DNA of 64,000 bases from FEN-1088 sp031407985. GTDB lineage: Bacteria; Myxococcota_A; Polyangia; Fen-1088. The notes beneath the pieces were generated by a model, which did not search any database, was not told where the DNA came from, and was given only the letters and a program-made list of their open reading frames with translations. Below, piece by piece: positions 9,077 through 17,764 of the stretch. The stretch covers positions 1 to 64,000 of the forward strand of contig JANOJB010000340.1 in assembly GCA_031407985.1 (NCBI GenBank), written 5' to 3'. The position numbers were made by a program, and so were the translations under genes. The first letter of the stretch is position 1; each line of letters opens with the position of its first letter.

Positions 9077-10471
9077 TCAGTCGAGGTGATCGGCGCCGGA
9101 TTCCACCGCCGACGCGCCGCCCTTGGGCGCACCCTGGTATTCGTGCAGCTTGTACTGAATTTTGCGGACGCTGATCCCCAACATCTCGGCGGCCTTACCC
9201 GTTGACCCGCCGGTCGCTTCAAGCGTGGCCAAGATCGCGTGCCGCTCGATCTCGTCCAGCGACGAACCAGGAATCATCACCCCACTACCATCGCGCGTGG
9301 GAACCAGATGCGGCGGCAATTCGGCCCCGGTGATGCGCGGGCCGGACGCCAGCACGACGGCGCGCTCGACGATGTTCTCCAGCTCGCGGACGTTGCCGGG
9401 CCAGGTGTAGCCCGACAGGCGCAGCAACGCGTCCTCGGTGAACCCGTCGATGACCTTGGCGTTCTCGGTGACGTACTTCCTCAGAAAATGCGTGGCCAGC
9501 AGCGGGATGTCCGATGGACGATCGCGCAGCGCCGGCATCAGTAACGTGATCACGTTCAGGCGGTAATAGAGATCCTCGCGAAAACGCCCCTCGCTGACGG
9601 CGGTCTTCAGATCACGGTTGGTCGCGGCGATCACCCGCACGTCGACGTGCACGGTTTCGTTCCCCCCCACGCGCTCGAATTCGTGCTCCTGCAGAAAACG
9701 CAGCAGCTTCACCTGAACCGCGGGCGACACCTCGCCGATCTCATCCAGGAACAGCGTGCCGCCGTTGGCCTGGAAGAACCGCCCTTCCCTCCGCCCGGCC
9801 GCTCCCGTGAACGATCCGCGCTCGTGACCAAACAACTCGCTTTCCAGAAGCGTCTCGGCCAGCGCCGCGCAGTGCAGCTTTACGAACGGGCCCTTGACGC
9901 GCGGGCTGCGCTGATGAATCGCGGCGGCGATCAGCTCCTTTCCGGTACCAGATTCGCCCGTGATAAGCACGCTGGCCCGCGACACCGCCACTTGCGCGAC
10001 GGTTTTGAACACGTCCTGCATGGTCGGCGAGCTGCCAATGATGTTTTCGAAGCTGTACCGTTCGGCCAGGCGCGCCCGCAGCGTCCCGGTCTCGCGGCGC
10101 AGGCGCAGGCGCTCGAACTCGCGATCCAGCACCAACGTCAACTCGGTCAGGTTCAGCGGCTTGGTCAGATAGTCGGCCGCGCCCTGTTTCATGGCCGACA
10201 CAGCGCTTTCGACCGCGCCGAACGCGGTCATCACGATCACGCACATGTCCCGGTCCTGCCCGCGCAACTTGCCCAACAGTTCAACGCCGTCCATTCCCGG
10301 CATCTTCAAATCGGTCAGGACCACATCGGGATCGAACTCCGCCATCTTTCCCAGCGCCTTGAACCCATCGGCCGCCGTTTCGACGGCGTAATCCTCGCCC
10401 CGCAACAGTTCGGACAACGCGGTCCGCGCGTTCGCTTCGTCATCGACAACCAGAACGCGTCCCTTGCTCAT
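9077..10471 (-). CDS. NtrC-family sigma-54 response regulator
   Basis: Predicted 464 residues. Receiver (1-120, phosphoacceptor in VVLTDLKMPGMDG), AAA+ sigma-54 interaction domain (about 140-380) and a Fis-type helix-turn-helix (about 415-455, GKAAEMLGISVRKIQYKL). Walker A is GESGTGKE, the sigma-54 contact loop is GSFTGA (GAFTGA variant) and Walker B is GGTLFLDEIGE. Such proteins bind upstream enhancers and hydrolyse ATP to open sigma-54 promoters. It is convergent with the hybrid kinase and divergent from the CBS gene. Six candidate -24/-12 promoters occur in this window, making it the obvious local activator. Confidence 0.93.
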   Translation of the reverse strand: MSKGRVLVVDDEANARTALSELLRGEDYAVETAADGFKALGKMAEFDPDVVLTDLKMPGMDGVELLGKLRGQDRDMCVIVMTAFGAVESAVSAMKQGAADYLTKPLNLTELTLVLDREFERLRLRRETGTLRARLAERYSFENIIGSSPTMQDVFKTVAQVAVSRASVLITGESGTGKELIAAAIHQRSPRVKGPFVKLHCAALAETLLESELFGHERGSFTGAAGRREGRFFQANGGTLFLDEIGEVSPAVQVKLLRFLQEHEFERVGGNETVHVDVRVIAATNRDLKTAVSEGRFREDLYYRLNVITLLMPALRDRPSDIPLLATHFLRKYVTENAKVIDGFTEDALLRLSGYTWPGNVRELENIVERAVVLASGPRITGAELPPHLVPTRDGSGVMIPGSSLDEIERHAILATLEATGGSTGKAAEMLGISVRKIQYKLHEYQGAPKGGASAVESGADHLD

Positions 10472-10692
10472 GGCCCCTGCCGCTGCAATCGCCGCACCAC
10501 GATTTCCACTTGGCCGTCGTGGACCAGCTTGGGTGATGCCTGACCTGCTGATCGCATGATGCGAATATTTTGCGCCGCAAGCGCCCGAAACGGAAAGCCT
10601 TTCGTACCTGGCGGTGCCAGTGATGTTCCCAGAATAGGGTCACGAATTCCGGTGATCGCCTGATTCCAGCGACCAGCGTCGCTGTACCCGGC

Positions 10693-10708
10693 TGGAATGC
10701 CCATTGCT
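10693..10708 (+). promoter_or_regulatory. Candidate sigma-54 promoter of the CBS gene
   Basis: TGGAATGCCCATTGCT has GG (10694-10695) ten bases before GC (10706-10707), with a perfect TTGCT. The predicted start of transcription is about 10719, only five bases before ATG 10724. Either the message is nearly leaderless or translation starts at TTG 10739. Confidence 0.4.
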
Positions 10709-10723
10709 TGGTAGTGAAATCAC

Positions 10724-11125
10724 ATGCCGCCGAAGCCATTGACCGTCGCCGATTTCATGACCCCTTCCCCCCACACCATCGGGGTGGCGCAGCCGTTGTC
10801 GGTCGCGCGGGAGATGATGCAGCGTCACGACGTGCGTCACCTTCCCGTGGTCGAGTTCGGCAGGCTGGTCGGGATACTGTCCGAGCGCGAGCTGGACCTG
10901 CTGGAATCGGTGCCCGAAATCGATGTCGAGACGTCGCCGGTTTCGCGTGCGATGAGTCCCCACGTCTTCACGGTGGCGCCGACGGATCCCCTGGCCGACG
11001 TGGCCGCCGCGATGGCCGCCAGGAAACTGGGATCGGCCGTGGTGTCAAAGCTGGGGGACGTCGTCGGGGTATTCACGACCATCGATGCGTTGCGCGCATT
11101 GGCCACCATCGCCAAGGACGACTAG
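10724..11125 (+). CDS. CBS-pair protein
   Basis: Predicted 133-residue stand-alone pair of CBS domains (about 5-60 and 70-128). CBS pairs bind adenine nucleotides and sense energy charge. The first opens with TVADFMTPSPHTIGV and includes RHLPVVEFGRLVGILSEREL; the second has AMSPHVFTVAPTDPLAD and ends GVFTTIDALRAL. No other domain is fused. ATG 10724 keeps the complete first domain, but no Shine-Dalgarno is visible; TTG 10739 is an alternative. It diverges from the sigma-54 activator and has its own candidate -24/-12 site. Short CBS-pair proteins accompany universal stress proteins in bacterial hypoxia regulons. Confidence 0.85.
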   Translation: MPPKPLTVADFMTPSPHTIGVAQPLSVAREMMQRHDVRHLPVVEFGRLVGILSERELDLLESVPEIDVETSPVSRAMSPHVFTVAPTDPLADVAAAMAARKLGSAVVSKLGDVVGVFTTIDALRALATIAKDD

Positions 11126-11157
11126 GGACGGCCAAGGAGGCCGCCCCGAGCTGCCGC

Positions 11158-11176
11158 TGGTGCCCTGCTGGCACCA
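11158..11176 (+). terminator. Hairpin downstream of the CBS gene
   Basis: TGGTGCC and GGCACCA form a perfect 7-bp stem around CTGCT, 33 bases after the stop codon. No U-tract follows, so this is a terminator-like hairpin only. Confidence 0.35.
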
Positions 11177-11292
11177 CTGAGACGCGCCGCGACCCGAAGA
11201 ATTATCGCAGTCGAAACACGCGCGAAACCGTGCTGGGGTTACGATGATGCGGTTTAGAAAACTTTATTTTCCTGGAAGGAGCGTTCGGAGAG

Positions 11293-11622
11293 ATGGAAGC
11301 GCAGAAGACACGATGGTTGGGGGCGAACAGTGGGGCTAATACGATGGACAACTTAATCAATGGGACGGGGCGATGGACGGACGGCGCGACCGAGGACCCC
11401 GAAGGGATGGGGTTGGGGTCGGTTGATCGGTGGATTCAAGCTCTCCGGAAGGATCTGGAGTTGGGGGACCAAGAACGTACGTTCGAAGGCCTTCGCTCCG
11501 AACAGGTCTTCTACCGGATCATCAAGCGGCTTGAGCGAGACCGGGCACGCGGCACCTGGATGCAGCGCCTGGGGCGCACGCTGAGAATGATCTTCTCGGT
11601 CGGCTTGATCGCCCGGCGCTGA
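11293..11622 (+). CDS. Small hypothetical protein
   Basis: Predicted 109 residues, polar N-terminus, a helix-rich centre (VDRWIQALRKDLELGDQE, then FYRIIKRLERDRARG) and an Arg-rich amphipathic C-terminus. No signal peptide or known domain. ATG 11293 is preceded by GGAAGGAG at a somewhat long spacing; ATG 11344 is an alternative. Upstream is an AT-richer stretch (11245-11272) that could hold a promoter. The gene stands alone between the CBS gene and a 347-base gap. Function unknown. Confidence 0.5.
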   Translation: MEAQKTRWLGANSGANTMDNLINGTGRWTDGATEDPEGMGLGSVDRWIQALRKDLELGDQERTFEGLRSEQVFYRIIKRLERDRARGTWMQRLGRTLRMIFSVGLIARR

Positions 11623-11658
11623 CACGCGGCGCGGGGCACCCGCTGCCGGTCCGCTGAA

Positions 11659-11678
11659 TCGCCCGAATCCTCGGGCGA
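11659..11678 (+). terminator. Perfect 8-bp GC hairpin
   Basis: TCGCCCGA (11659-11666) and TCGGGCGA (11671-11678) pair perfectly around the loop ATCC, 37 bases after the preceding stop. It lacks a T-run, so it is a possible terminator or processing hairpin. Confidence 0.4.
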
Positions 11679-11779
11679 CAGGCGGTATTTGGTCCTGGCA
11701 CGGTACCAGGTAGCGACAGCACTGCCCGCCAGACGACGGACATGACGAATCTGGCTAGAACGGCCCCACGCCCTTGTCC

Positions 11780-11808
11780 TTACTCATGGTACTGAGTAAA
11801 AATTACTC
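11780..11808. promoter_or_regulatory. Three alternating TTACTC half-sites
   Basis: TTACTC (11780-11785), its inverse GAGTAA (11794-11799) and TTACTC again (11803-11808) form two overlapping palindromes (TACTCA-N6-TGAGTA and GAGTAA-AAA-TTACTC). The cluster is unusually AT-rich for this DNA and lies about 160 bases upstream of the lipin-like gene. It looks like an operator for a dimeric regulator. Confidence 0.35.
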
Positions 11809-11969
11809 GATGAATTTCTGTCGCGGCCAGTCGCAGACTGGCTGTAACCAGGTAGCGAATCGGGTTTCGGCCCGAGAGCACGTAGTTCAGCGGACGGGTT
11901 CACCCGCGCGTCGTCTGAAGACTTCGGGGCCCCTCCCCCCAGCCCCCATCACGGTGATACCCTGAATTC

Positions 11970-12950
11970 GTGATCCGTCGCCTCGCGTGCTTCGCTCTTT
12001 GCGCGCCGTTCGCGCTCCTCGCCTGTGGGGTGTCCGAACGTCCCTTCCAGAACTGCCAGGGTCGCGCGTTCACCCCCGCGCCGGCCCAGGGTTGGCGCCA
12101 CACGACATCGACCATCACCGCCGCGCTGGGTGGTCCCAACCATTCGGCCGAGGACATCATCGGGAAGCCCGGCCAGGCGCGATCGCTGCGCGCGAAGTTC
12201 ACGTACGGCAGCGTCGCCAGCAAAGACATCCAGGACGAGACCGTTCGCGTGTGGATCGACGATTGCGCCACATGGCGGGAGCTGGGCGACTACACGACCA
12301 CCACCGACGGACGAATCGCCCTGCCGGTGCCCACGCAGTTCGGACCCGGCACGTACGAGGTTCGGTTCCAGGTTCTTGGCGACCAAAGCACGACCACGTC
12401 TTTCCTGTCGGTGCTGCCGGCGGGCACGCACGTGATCGTGACCGACATCGACGGCACGCTGACCGCCAGCGATTCTGAACTGTTCGCGCAGATCGTCGAC
12501 GGGACGCACGTGCCGGTGGCGTATCCGTTCGCCGTGGATCTGACGACGGCGCACGCCGCCCGCGGTCACGTCGTGGTGTACCTGACCGGCCGCCCGTATT
12601 GGCTGACCCAGAGGACACGTGCTTGGGTCACGAACCTGGGTTTCGCCCCGGGGCCACTTCATGTCACCGATTCGAACGAAGAAGCCCTTCCCACCAACGC
12701 GGGCGTCGGCAGCTACAAGATGGCGTGGCTGCGCGGCCTGATCGACGCTGGATACATCATCGACTTCGCGTACGGAAACGCGCCGACGGACATCAGCGCG
12801 TACATCGGCGCCGGACTCCCCGCGAATCAGATCTGGATCATTGGCGCCAACGCCGGACAGATGGGAACACACGCGGTCGCCGATTCCTGGGAGGCACGCG
12901 CCGCCGATGTGCGGGCGCTGCCCGCCACGACCCAACCCTTTCAACGTTGA
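11970..12950 (+). CDS. Lipin/LNS2-type phosphatase-like lipoprotein
   Basis: Predicted 326 residues. The N-terminus ends in FALLACG, a lipobox, so it is likely a lipoprotein. Residues 60-150 resemble a beta-sandwich. From about 155 there is an HAD-type phosphatase domain of the LNS2/lipin kind: VTDIDGTLT carries the nucleophile and general acid, VYLTGRPYWLT the second motif and KMAWLRGLI a conserved Lys. Lipins dephosphorylate phosphatidic acid; bacterial homologues are little studied. Starts at GTG 11970. Its 3' end overlaps the convergent kinase gene by ten bases. The lipid substrate is inferred from the family. Confidence 0.8.
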   Translation: MIRRLACFALCAPFALLACGVSERPFQNCQGRAFTPAPAQGWRHTTSTITAALGGPNHSAEDIIGKPGQARSLRAKFTYGSVASKDIQDETVRVWIDDCATWRELGDYTTTTDGRIALPVPTQFGPGTYEVRFQVLGDQSTTTSFLSVLPAGTHVIVTDIDGTLTASDSELFAQIVDGTHVPVAYPFAVDLTTAHAARGHVVVYLTGRPYWLTQRTRAWVTNLGFAPGPLHVTDSNEEALPTNAGVGSYKMAWLRGLIDAGYIIDFAYGNAPTDISAYIGAGLPANQIWIIGANAGQMGTHAVADSWEARAADVRALPATTQPFQR

Positions 12951-14665
12951 AGGGGCGGCTCGCGAATATCCACGGGCGGGGGCGGGGCGTCCAGAACCGC
13001 ACGGACGGCGCGCAGCAAGGTGTCGGGATCCAGGGGTTTGGCGATGGTCTGCACGCCCATGTCTTTCAAGAATGACCCCGGCAGCGCCTCGGCACCGTAG
13101 CCGCTGGCGAACAGGAAGCGCGCCGCGGGCTGCAGCACCCGAATCTTCTCGCAGGCCTCCCGGCCGCTCATGCGCGGCATCACGGCGTCGAAGAGGTACA
13201 GATCGAACGCGCGTCCGGCCGCGATCCGCACCGCGTCCGCTCCATCGGAAACCGTGGTCACGGTGTACCCCGCGCCCTCCAGGACCCGTCTCAACAAATG
13301 CAGAACGTGGGGCTGATCGTCGGCCACCAGAATGGTCTCAACTCCGCCTGGTACGGGTCCCACCACCTTGGTTCCGACGCGCGATGCCTCTTGCTCCGCG
13401 GCCGGCAGGTACACCTTGAACGACGTTCCCATGCCAGGTTCGGAATAGCAGTGAATCATGCCTCCGTGCTGTTGGACGATGCTCCAGGTGACTGCCAGTC
13501 CCAGTCCGGTGCCGTCGCCTGGTGCCTTGGTCGTGAAAAATGGCTCGAACACCCGTTCCATCACCTGCGGCGACATTCCGTCCCCGGTGTCGCTGACCGT
13601 CAGCAGAACGTAACGGCCGGGCTTGGCCCATGGATGGGCGCGCCGGTAGTCTCCGTTTATAACCACCTGCTGGGTTTCGAAGGTCAGGCGGCCCCCCGCC
13701 GGCATGGCGTCACGCGCGTTCAGGGCCAGGTTCATTAGGACCTGTTCGACCTGAAAGGAATCCAACAACAACTTGGGCAGGCCTGCCCCCGCGATCCGGT
13801 CGGTCTCGATGTTGGCCGGCAAAAGGCGACGCAGCAGGTTCATGAACGTACCGACGACCACGTTGATGTCGACACTTGCCACCGACAGGGATTGCTTCCG
13901 ACCCAGCATCAGCAGCCGCTGGGTCAGCTGGCTTGCGCTCTCATCGGCGTCCTGTATCAGACTTAAATCCGCGCGCTGATCAGCGGTCAGCGGTCCCTCC
14001 CCCAGCAACTTCGCGCTGACCCGAATCACCGTCAGTAGGTTGTTGAAATCATGCGCCACGCCCCCCGCCAGCAGCCCAAGACTTTCCAGGCGCTGGCGTT
14101 GCGCCAGACGCGTCTGCAGTTCGACCCGCTCGGCGTCGTGTTGTCGCAAGACCATGCGGGCCAATGCCACCGATATCATGTTCGCCATCTGAACCAGGTA
14201 GCGCCTTGTGCTCTCGGTGATAGCCACAACTCCGTCGTCGTCGAAGGTGCCACAACCCAAGATCCCAAGCGCATGATCCACGACGCTCATGGGCAGGTTG
14301 ACCACGGTCCGATTCCCCAGGAGCCGGGTCACCTCGGGAAACGGACCGGCCTGGGCGTCGGGAATGACCACGGCGCCTTCGTCACGCAGCAAGGCTTCGA
14401 CCAACTGATCACCGGCGCGCGGGATCACCGGGACAAGCTCCCTTATCGCGGCGCTCTTGGGTCCGGCCGTGGAAACCAACACCAGTTGCGTGTCGCTTTC
14501 CCCCTCACAGACGTACAGCCAGGCGTTGGTCAACCCGAACCGGGTCGAGACCTCGTCACGAACAAGCTCGATGAGCTGGTCGTAGGTGTCCACCTTGCGC
14601 AAGCGTTGCGAGAATGCATCCACATCCAAGGGGGCGACCGGGGGCTGGGGATCGTACGGGGCCAC
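12941..14665 (-). CDS. GAF hybrid histidine kinase with C-terminal receiver
   Basis: Predicted 574 residues from GTG 14665. Order: GAF-like sensor (about 30-180), a linking coil, HisKA (LLAGGVAHDFNNLLTVI, near 205-220), HATPase (LNARDAMPAGGRL, DTGDGMSPQV, GTGLGLAVTWSIV) and a receiver (about 445-560; DDQ acid patch, phosphoacceptor in LYLFDAVMPRMSG, KPLD). There is no transmembrane segment, so it senses a cytoplasmic signal. No response regulator is adjacent; the receiver could act through a phosphotransfer protein elsewhere. Tail-to-tail with the lipin-like gene. Confidence 0.9.
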   Translation of the reverse strand: MAPYDPQPPVAPLDVDAFSQRLRKVDTYDQLIELVRDEVSTRFGLTNAWLYVCEGESDTQLVLVSTAGPKSAAIRELVPVIPRAGDQLVEALLRDEGAVVIPDAQAGPFPEVTRLLGNRTVVNLPMSVVDHALGILGCGTFDDDGVVAITESTRRYLVQMANMISVALARMVLRQHDAERVELQTRLAQRQRLESLGLLAGGVAHDFNNLLTVIRVSAKLLGEGPLTADQRADLSLIQDADESASQLTQRLLMLGRKQSLSVASVDINVVVGTFMNLLRRLLPANIETDRIAGAGLPKLLLDSFQVEQVLMNLALNARDAMPAGGRLTFETQQVVINGDYRRAHPWAKPGRYVLLTVSDTGDGMSPQVMERVFEPFFTTKAPGDGTGLGLAVTWSIVQQHGGMIHCYSEPGMGTSFKVYLPAAEQEASRVGTKVVGPVPGGVETILVADDQPHVLHLLRRVLEGAGYTVTTVSDGADAVRIAAGRAFDLYLFDAVMPRMSGREACEKIRVLQPAARFLFASGYGAEALPGSFLKDMGVQTIAKPLDPDTLLRAVRAVLDAPPPPVDIREPPLQR

Positions 14666-14808
14666 GCGTGCATCTTACTACCGTCCGGTGCCCAGGGAAG
14701 TGTGCGGCAGACCGTCGCGAATCGAACGAAAGGCCGCAACCCCGTTCACGTTGCCGCCATCGGACGCGCCTGACAGACTGCGTCCTTTCAACTCAACCGA
14801 GGTGAACC

Positions 14809-16344
14809 ATGGGAAGCGATCAGAAGGAATTGTCCGGTCCCGATCTCGCGCAGGGCGTTCCGTTTGGCGATCTCCAGGAGGGAATGCCGCTGCTGGGCCA
14901 CGCGGGCGGCGAGGCGATCATCCTGGTTCGCGAAGGGTCACAGGTTCACGCGGTCGCGGCGACGTGTTCGCACTACGGCGGGCCGCTTGCGGAAGGCCTG
15001 GTCGCCGACGGCACGGTCCGTTGCCCGTGGCACCACGCGTGTTTTGATCTGAAGACCGGTGCCGCGCAGGGACCGGGCCTGACACCGATCGCTTGTTTCG
15101 ACGTCGTGCGCGACGGTGCGCTGGTCAAGCTGGGCGCGCGCCGCGCAAGGAGCAAGGTCAAACCCGCCGCGGTCCCCAGCGTGGTCGTGATCGTCGGCGC
15201 CGGCCCGGCCGGTGCTGCCTGCGCGGAAACCCTGCGGGCGGAAGGTTACGAAGGCTTGATCACGTTGGTCGGAGGCGACGAGCCGGGCACGCTGGATCGT
15301 CCCAACCTGTCGAAGGACTACCTGGCGGGCACCGCGCCCGAGGAATGGGTGACGCTGCGTACGCCCGAAGCCTTCGCTGAACTACGAATCGATTTTCTGC
15401 TGGGTGATCCAGTCACCAGCGTCGACACGAAAACAACCAGCGTCGGCTTGAAGAGCGGACGAACACTGGCGTACGGCGCGCTGCTGCTGGCGACCGGCGC
15501 CGAGCCCGTGCGGCTGAACATCGACGGCGCCACGCTGCCGCACGTATTGACCCTGCGGTCGTTGGCCGATGCCCGCGCGATCATCGCGCGTGCGACGACG
15601 GTGAAACGCGCGGTCGTGCTGGGGTCCAGCTTCATCGGGCTGGAGGTGGCGGCCTCGCTACGTGCGCGTGGTGTCGACGTGACCGTGATCGGCCCTGACG
15701 CCATCCCGCTGGGACGCGTGCTGGGCGATGACGTCGGTCGTTTCGTGCAAGGCATTCACGAAGCACACGGGGTCACGTTCCGCCTGGGCCGTAAGCCCGT
15801 GCGCATCAGTGCGACCGAGGTGACGCTGGATAACGATGCGCGGGTACCGGCGGAGCTGGTCGTGATGGGGGTCGGCGTCCGGCCACGCACCGCGCTGGCC
15901 GAACAGGCCGGGCTGCGCGTCGACAACGGTATCGTCGTCGACGAACATTTGCTGGCCGCGCCCAACGTCTACGCGGCGGGAGACGTGGCGCGTGTTCCCT
16001 ACGCGGGCGAGCCGGTTCGCATCGAGCACTGGGCGGTCGCGATGCGCCACGGCCAGGCGGTCGCGCGCGCGATGCTGGGCGGGCAACAGCCCTTTCGGTC
16101 GGTTCCGTTCTTCTGGAGCCAGCACTACGACACCACGATTTCCTACGTGGGCTACGGCGGGGGCTACGACCAGGCGGAGGTTCGGGGCAACCTGGAGGCC
16201 AAGGACGCGTGTGTCGTCTACCGCCGTGGCGGCAAGATCCGCGCGCTTGCCACCATCGGTCGCGACGATCTGAGCCTGCGCGCTGAGCTGTGCCTGGAGC
16301 GCGCCGACGACGCGGCGTTGGAACAGTTGATCGCGACGACCTGA
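14809..16344 (+). CDS. Rieske ferredoxin / FAD ferredoxin-reductase fusion (AIFL-like)
   Basis: Predicted 511 residues. Residues 15-110 are a Rieske-type 2Fe-2S domain with both ligand motifs, CSHYGG and CPWHHACF. Residues 125-505 form a ferredoxin/rubredoxin reductase: FAD motif VVIVGAGPAGAACAETL, NAD(P)-site region AVVLGSSFIGLEVAASL and the FAD motif VYAAGDVAR. This arrangement matches apoptosis-inducing-factor-like proteins and bacterial NAD(P)H:ferredoxin reductases. It would pass electrons from NAD(P)H through FAD to the Rieske cluster. GAGGTG stands four bases before ATG 14809. No oxygenase partner is adjacent. Confidence 0.92.
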   Translation: MGSDQKELSGPDLAQGVPFGDLQEGMPLLGHAGGEAIILVREGSQVHAVAATCSHYGGPLAEGLVADGTVRCPWHHACFDLKTGAAQGPGLTPIACFDVVRDGALVKLGARRARSKVKPAAVPSVVVIVGAGPAGAACAETLRAEGYEGLITLVGGDEPGTLDRPNLSKDYLAGTAPEEWVTLRTPEAFAELRIDFLLGDPVTSVDTKTTSVGLKSGRTLAYGALLLATGAEPVRLNIDGATLPHVLTLRSLADARAIIARATTVKRAVVLGSSFIGLEVAASLRARGVDVTVIGPDAIPLGRVLGDDVGRFVQGIHEAHGVTFRLGRKPVRISATEVTLDNDARVPAELVVMGVGVRPRTALAEQAGLRVDNGIVVDEHLLAAPNVYAAGDVARVPYAGEPVRIEHWAVAMRHGQAVARAMLGGQQPFRSVPFFWSQHYDTTISYVGYGGGYDQAEVRGNLEAKDACVVYRRGGKIRALATIGRDDLSLRAELCLERADDAALEQLIATT

Positions 16345-16392
16345 AGCGAATCAAAGGACACGTGGCCCGTTTCAATTCCGTTTGGATGGGCG

Positions 16393-17700
16393 TCAATGGC
16401 AGGTTCGGACCTGACGGGCGTCGACGTCAAAGGTGAGCACGCGCCGCCGCTCGTTTACGACCACGACCCTCCGGGCGACCGGCACACCGACAGCGGATCG
16501 AATCCGTCCGAATCCTGTGGCCGCCGTCCAGCGTTTGCCCGACGAGGGTTCAACGGCGACCAATTCGTCCGGGCGGATACGATCGAAGTCATAGAAGGCA
16601 GACCCAACAAGGTCTCCCTCTGATGAGGCGACACCCAAGCGGGCGGTTGTTCCCGTGCGCACATCGACGGCGACCTTGCCTACGGACTCCACGCCGGTAA
16701 CCACGAACGAGCTGTCTTGACCCCACGGGAGCACGCCGATCGCACACCCCGGCAGGGGGACATCGGTCCGCGCGCCCGTGTCGAGATCGACGATCTCGAG
16801 CTTCCGGCACGACCGTGGATCCACAAGGCGCGCGAGCCGGGGATGTTCGCCATCCACCAGCGTCCAGCTCTCCCCGAATCCCAACGGATAGCGCGCGAGC
16901 AGCTTGCCTGCGCGAACGTCGACGAGATCGAGCGTCGCGTCTCGTATGGTCGTATCGGGAGCGAGCGCCAACCAAGTCCCGCGCCGCAGGAGGCGGGTTC
17001 GCTCGGGCGAGTGCCGCCCGTTGAACGTCGTCGTGACGGACGGAGAAGAACTGTCGCTCACGGGCACCGCCAGAACGTCGATCGACTTGCCGTCCTTGGC
17101 TCGCACGAGCCCGACCAACGTGTCGTCGCCGGGACGCGCTGAAAAGATCCGCGTGAAGGGCAGCTCCGACGACCACGAAAGGTCACGCACCGATCGGGTC
17201 CCGAGATCCCAGACCCGAAGCAGCCCCGGTGCGCCGGCCACACCACTTCGCACCGGGAGCGGTTCGCCTTGTGATGGGGCGCGCGCCGTCCCGATTTCGA
17301 GCTGGGCGACTCCGTCGAGGGACCGGATGGTCGAAGCATTGTCTGGACTTCTCACCCACAGCTCCCCGGCCGCGGTTCCCCAACCAACGACGTCCACCGA
17401 TTGCTTGAACGTGCGGACTGAGCCCGCCTTGCACGTCTTGACGTCGAGAGTCTGAAAGCTCCATTCCAGCGGCGTCAGGTCGACCCCGCCCGTACTGGCC
17501 GCCCCCCCGAACATCCCCCGGTCGGGGTGCACGACCGCCCGAAGCTTCGAGTTCGAAATCACAACCACGGAGGACCCCGGCTGGACCAGTACCTGGGGAA
17601 TCAGCCAACTGTCGGATGTCGTCGCGTAACAGGACGATACAGCCAGCAGGAACAACACGGCGACCAGACCACGCGCCGAACCGCCCTCGGCAGCAGTCAT
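16393..17700 (-). CDS. Lipoprotein with repeat-type beta-rich fold, hypothetical
   Basis: Predicted 435 residues. The N-terminus has a hydrophobic segment followed by LAVSSC, a lipobox. The mature part is a series of similar 40-50 residue units with patterns such as VDVRAGKLLARYPLG, IVDLDTGARTDVPLPG and VDVRTGTTARLG, which look like blades of a beta-propeller (PQQ/YVTN-like). No enzymatic motif is seen. It may bind a partner at the periplasmic side of the outer membrane. It ends 48 bases from the convergent reductase gene and stands 64 bases downstream of the DUF4143 ATPase gene. Confidence 0.7.
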   Translation of the reverse strand: MTAAEGGSARGLVAVLFLLAVSSCYATTSDSWLIPQVLVQPGSSVVVISNSKLRAVVHPDRGMFGGAASTGGVDLTPLEWSFQTLDVKTCKAGSVRTFKQSVDVVGWGTAAGELWVRSPDNASTIRSLDGVAQLEIGTARAPSQGEPLPVRSGVAGAPGLLRVWDLGTRSVRDLSWSSELPFTRIFSARPGDDTLVGLVRAKDGKSIDVLAVPVSDSSSPSVTTTFNGRHSPERTRLLRRGTWLALAPDTTIRDATLDLVDVRAGKLLARYPLGFGESWTLVDGEHPRLARLVDPRSCRKLEIVDLDTGARTDVPLPGCAIGVLPWGQDSSFVVTGVESVGKVAVDVRTGTTARLGVASSEGDLVGSAFYDFDRIRPDELVAVEPSSGKRWTAATGFGRIRSAVGVPVARRVVVVNERRRVLTFDVDARQVRTCH

Positions 17701-17764
17701 CGCGGAGAGGATAGTGGTTTCAAGAGACTTATCTAGCCGCGTGACGGATCGGGCTTCGGTTGCG

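Larger units (their letters stand above)
11623..11969. other. Intergenic region with hairpin and palindromes
   Basis: No gene is supported here. It holds a GC hairpin (11659-11678) and a cluster of TTACTC half-sites (11780-11808), both listed separately. A GTAGTTCAGCGG string near 11882 recalls a tRNA D-arm but lacks the rest of a tRNA. Confidence 0.5.

Noticed and set aside
10484..10499. GG-N8-TTGCA match upstream of the NtrC-type gene on the minus strand
   Set aside because: The predicted start would be two bases before ATG 10471, while an AGGGG ribosome-binding site lies further upstream; the CACG part is poor. Likely chance.
11881..11912. tRNA-like string (GTAGTTCAGCGG followed by GGGTTCACCCG)
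   Set aside because: The spacing is far too short for a tRNA, and no anticodon arm or acceptor stem can be paired.
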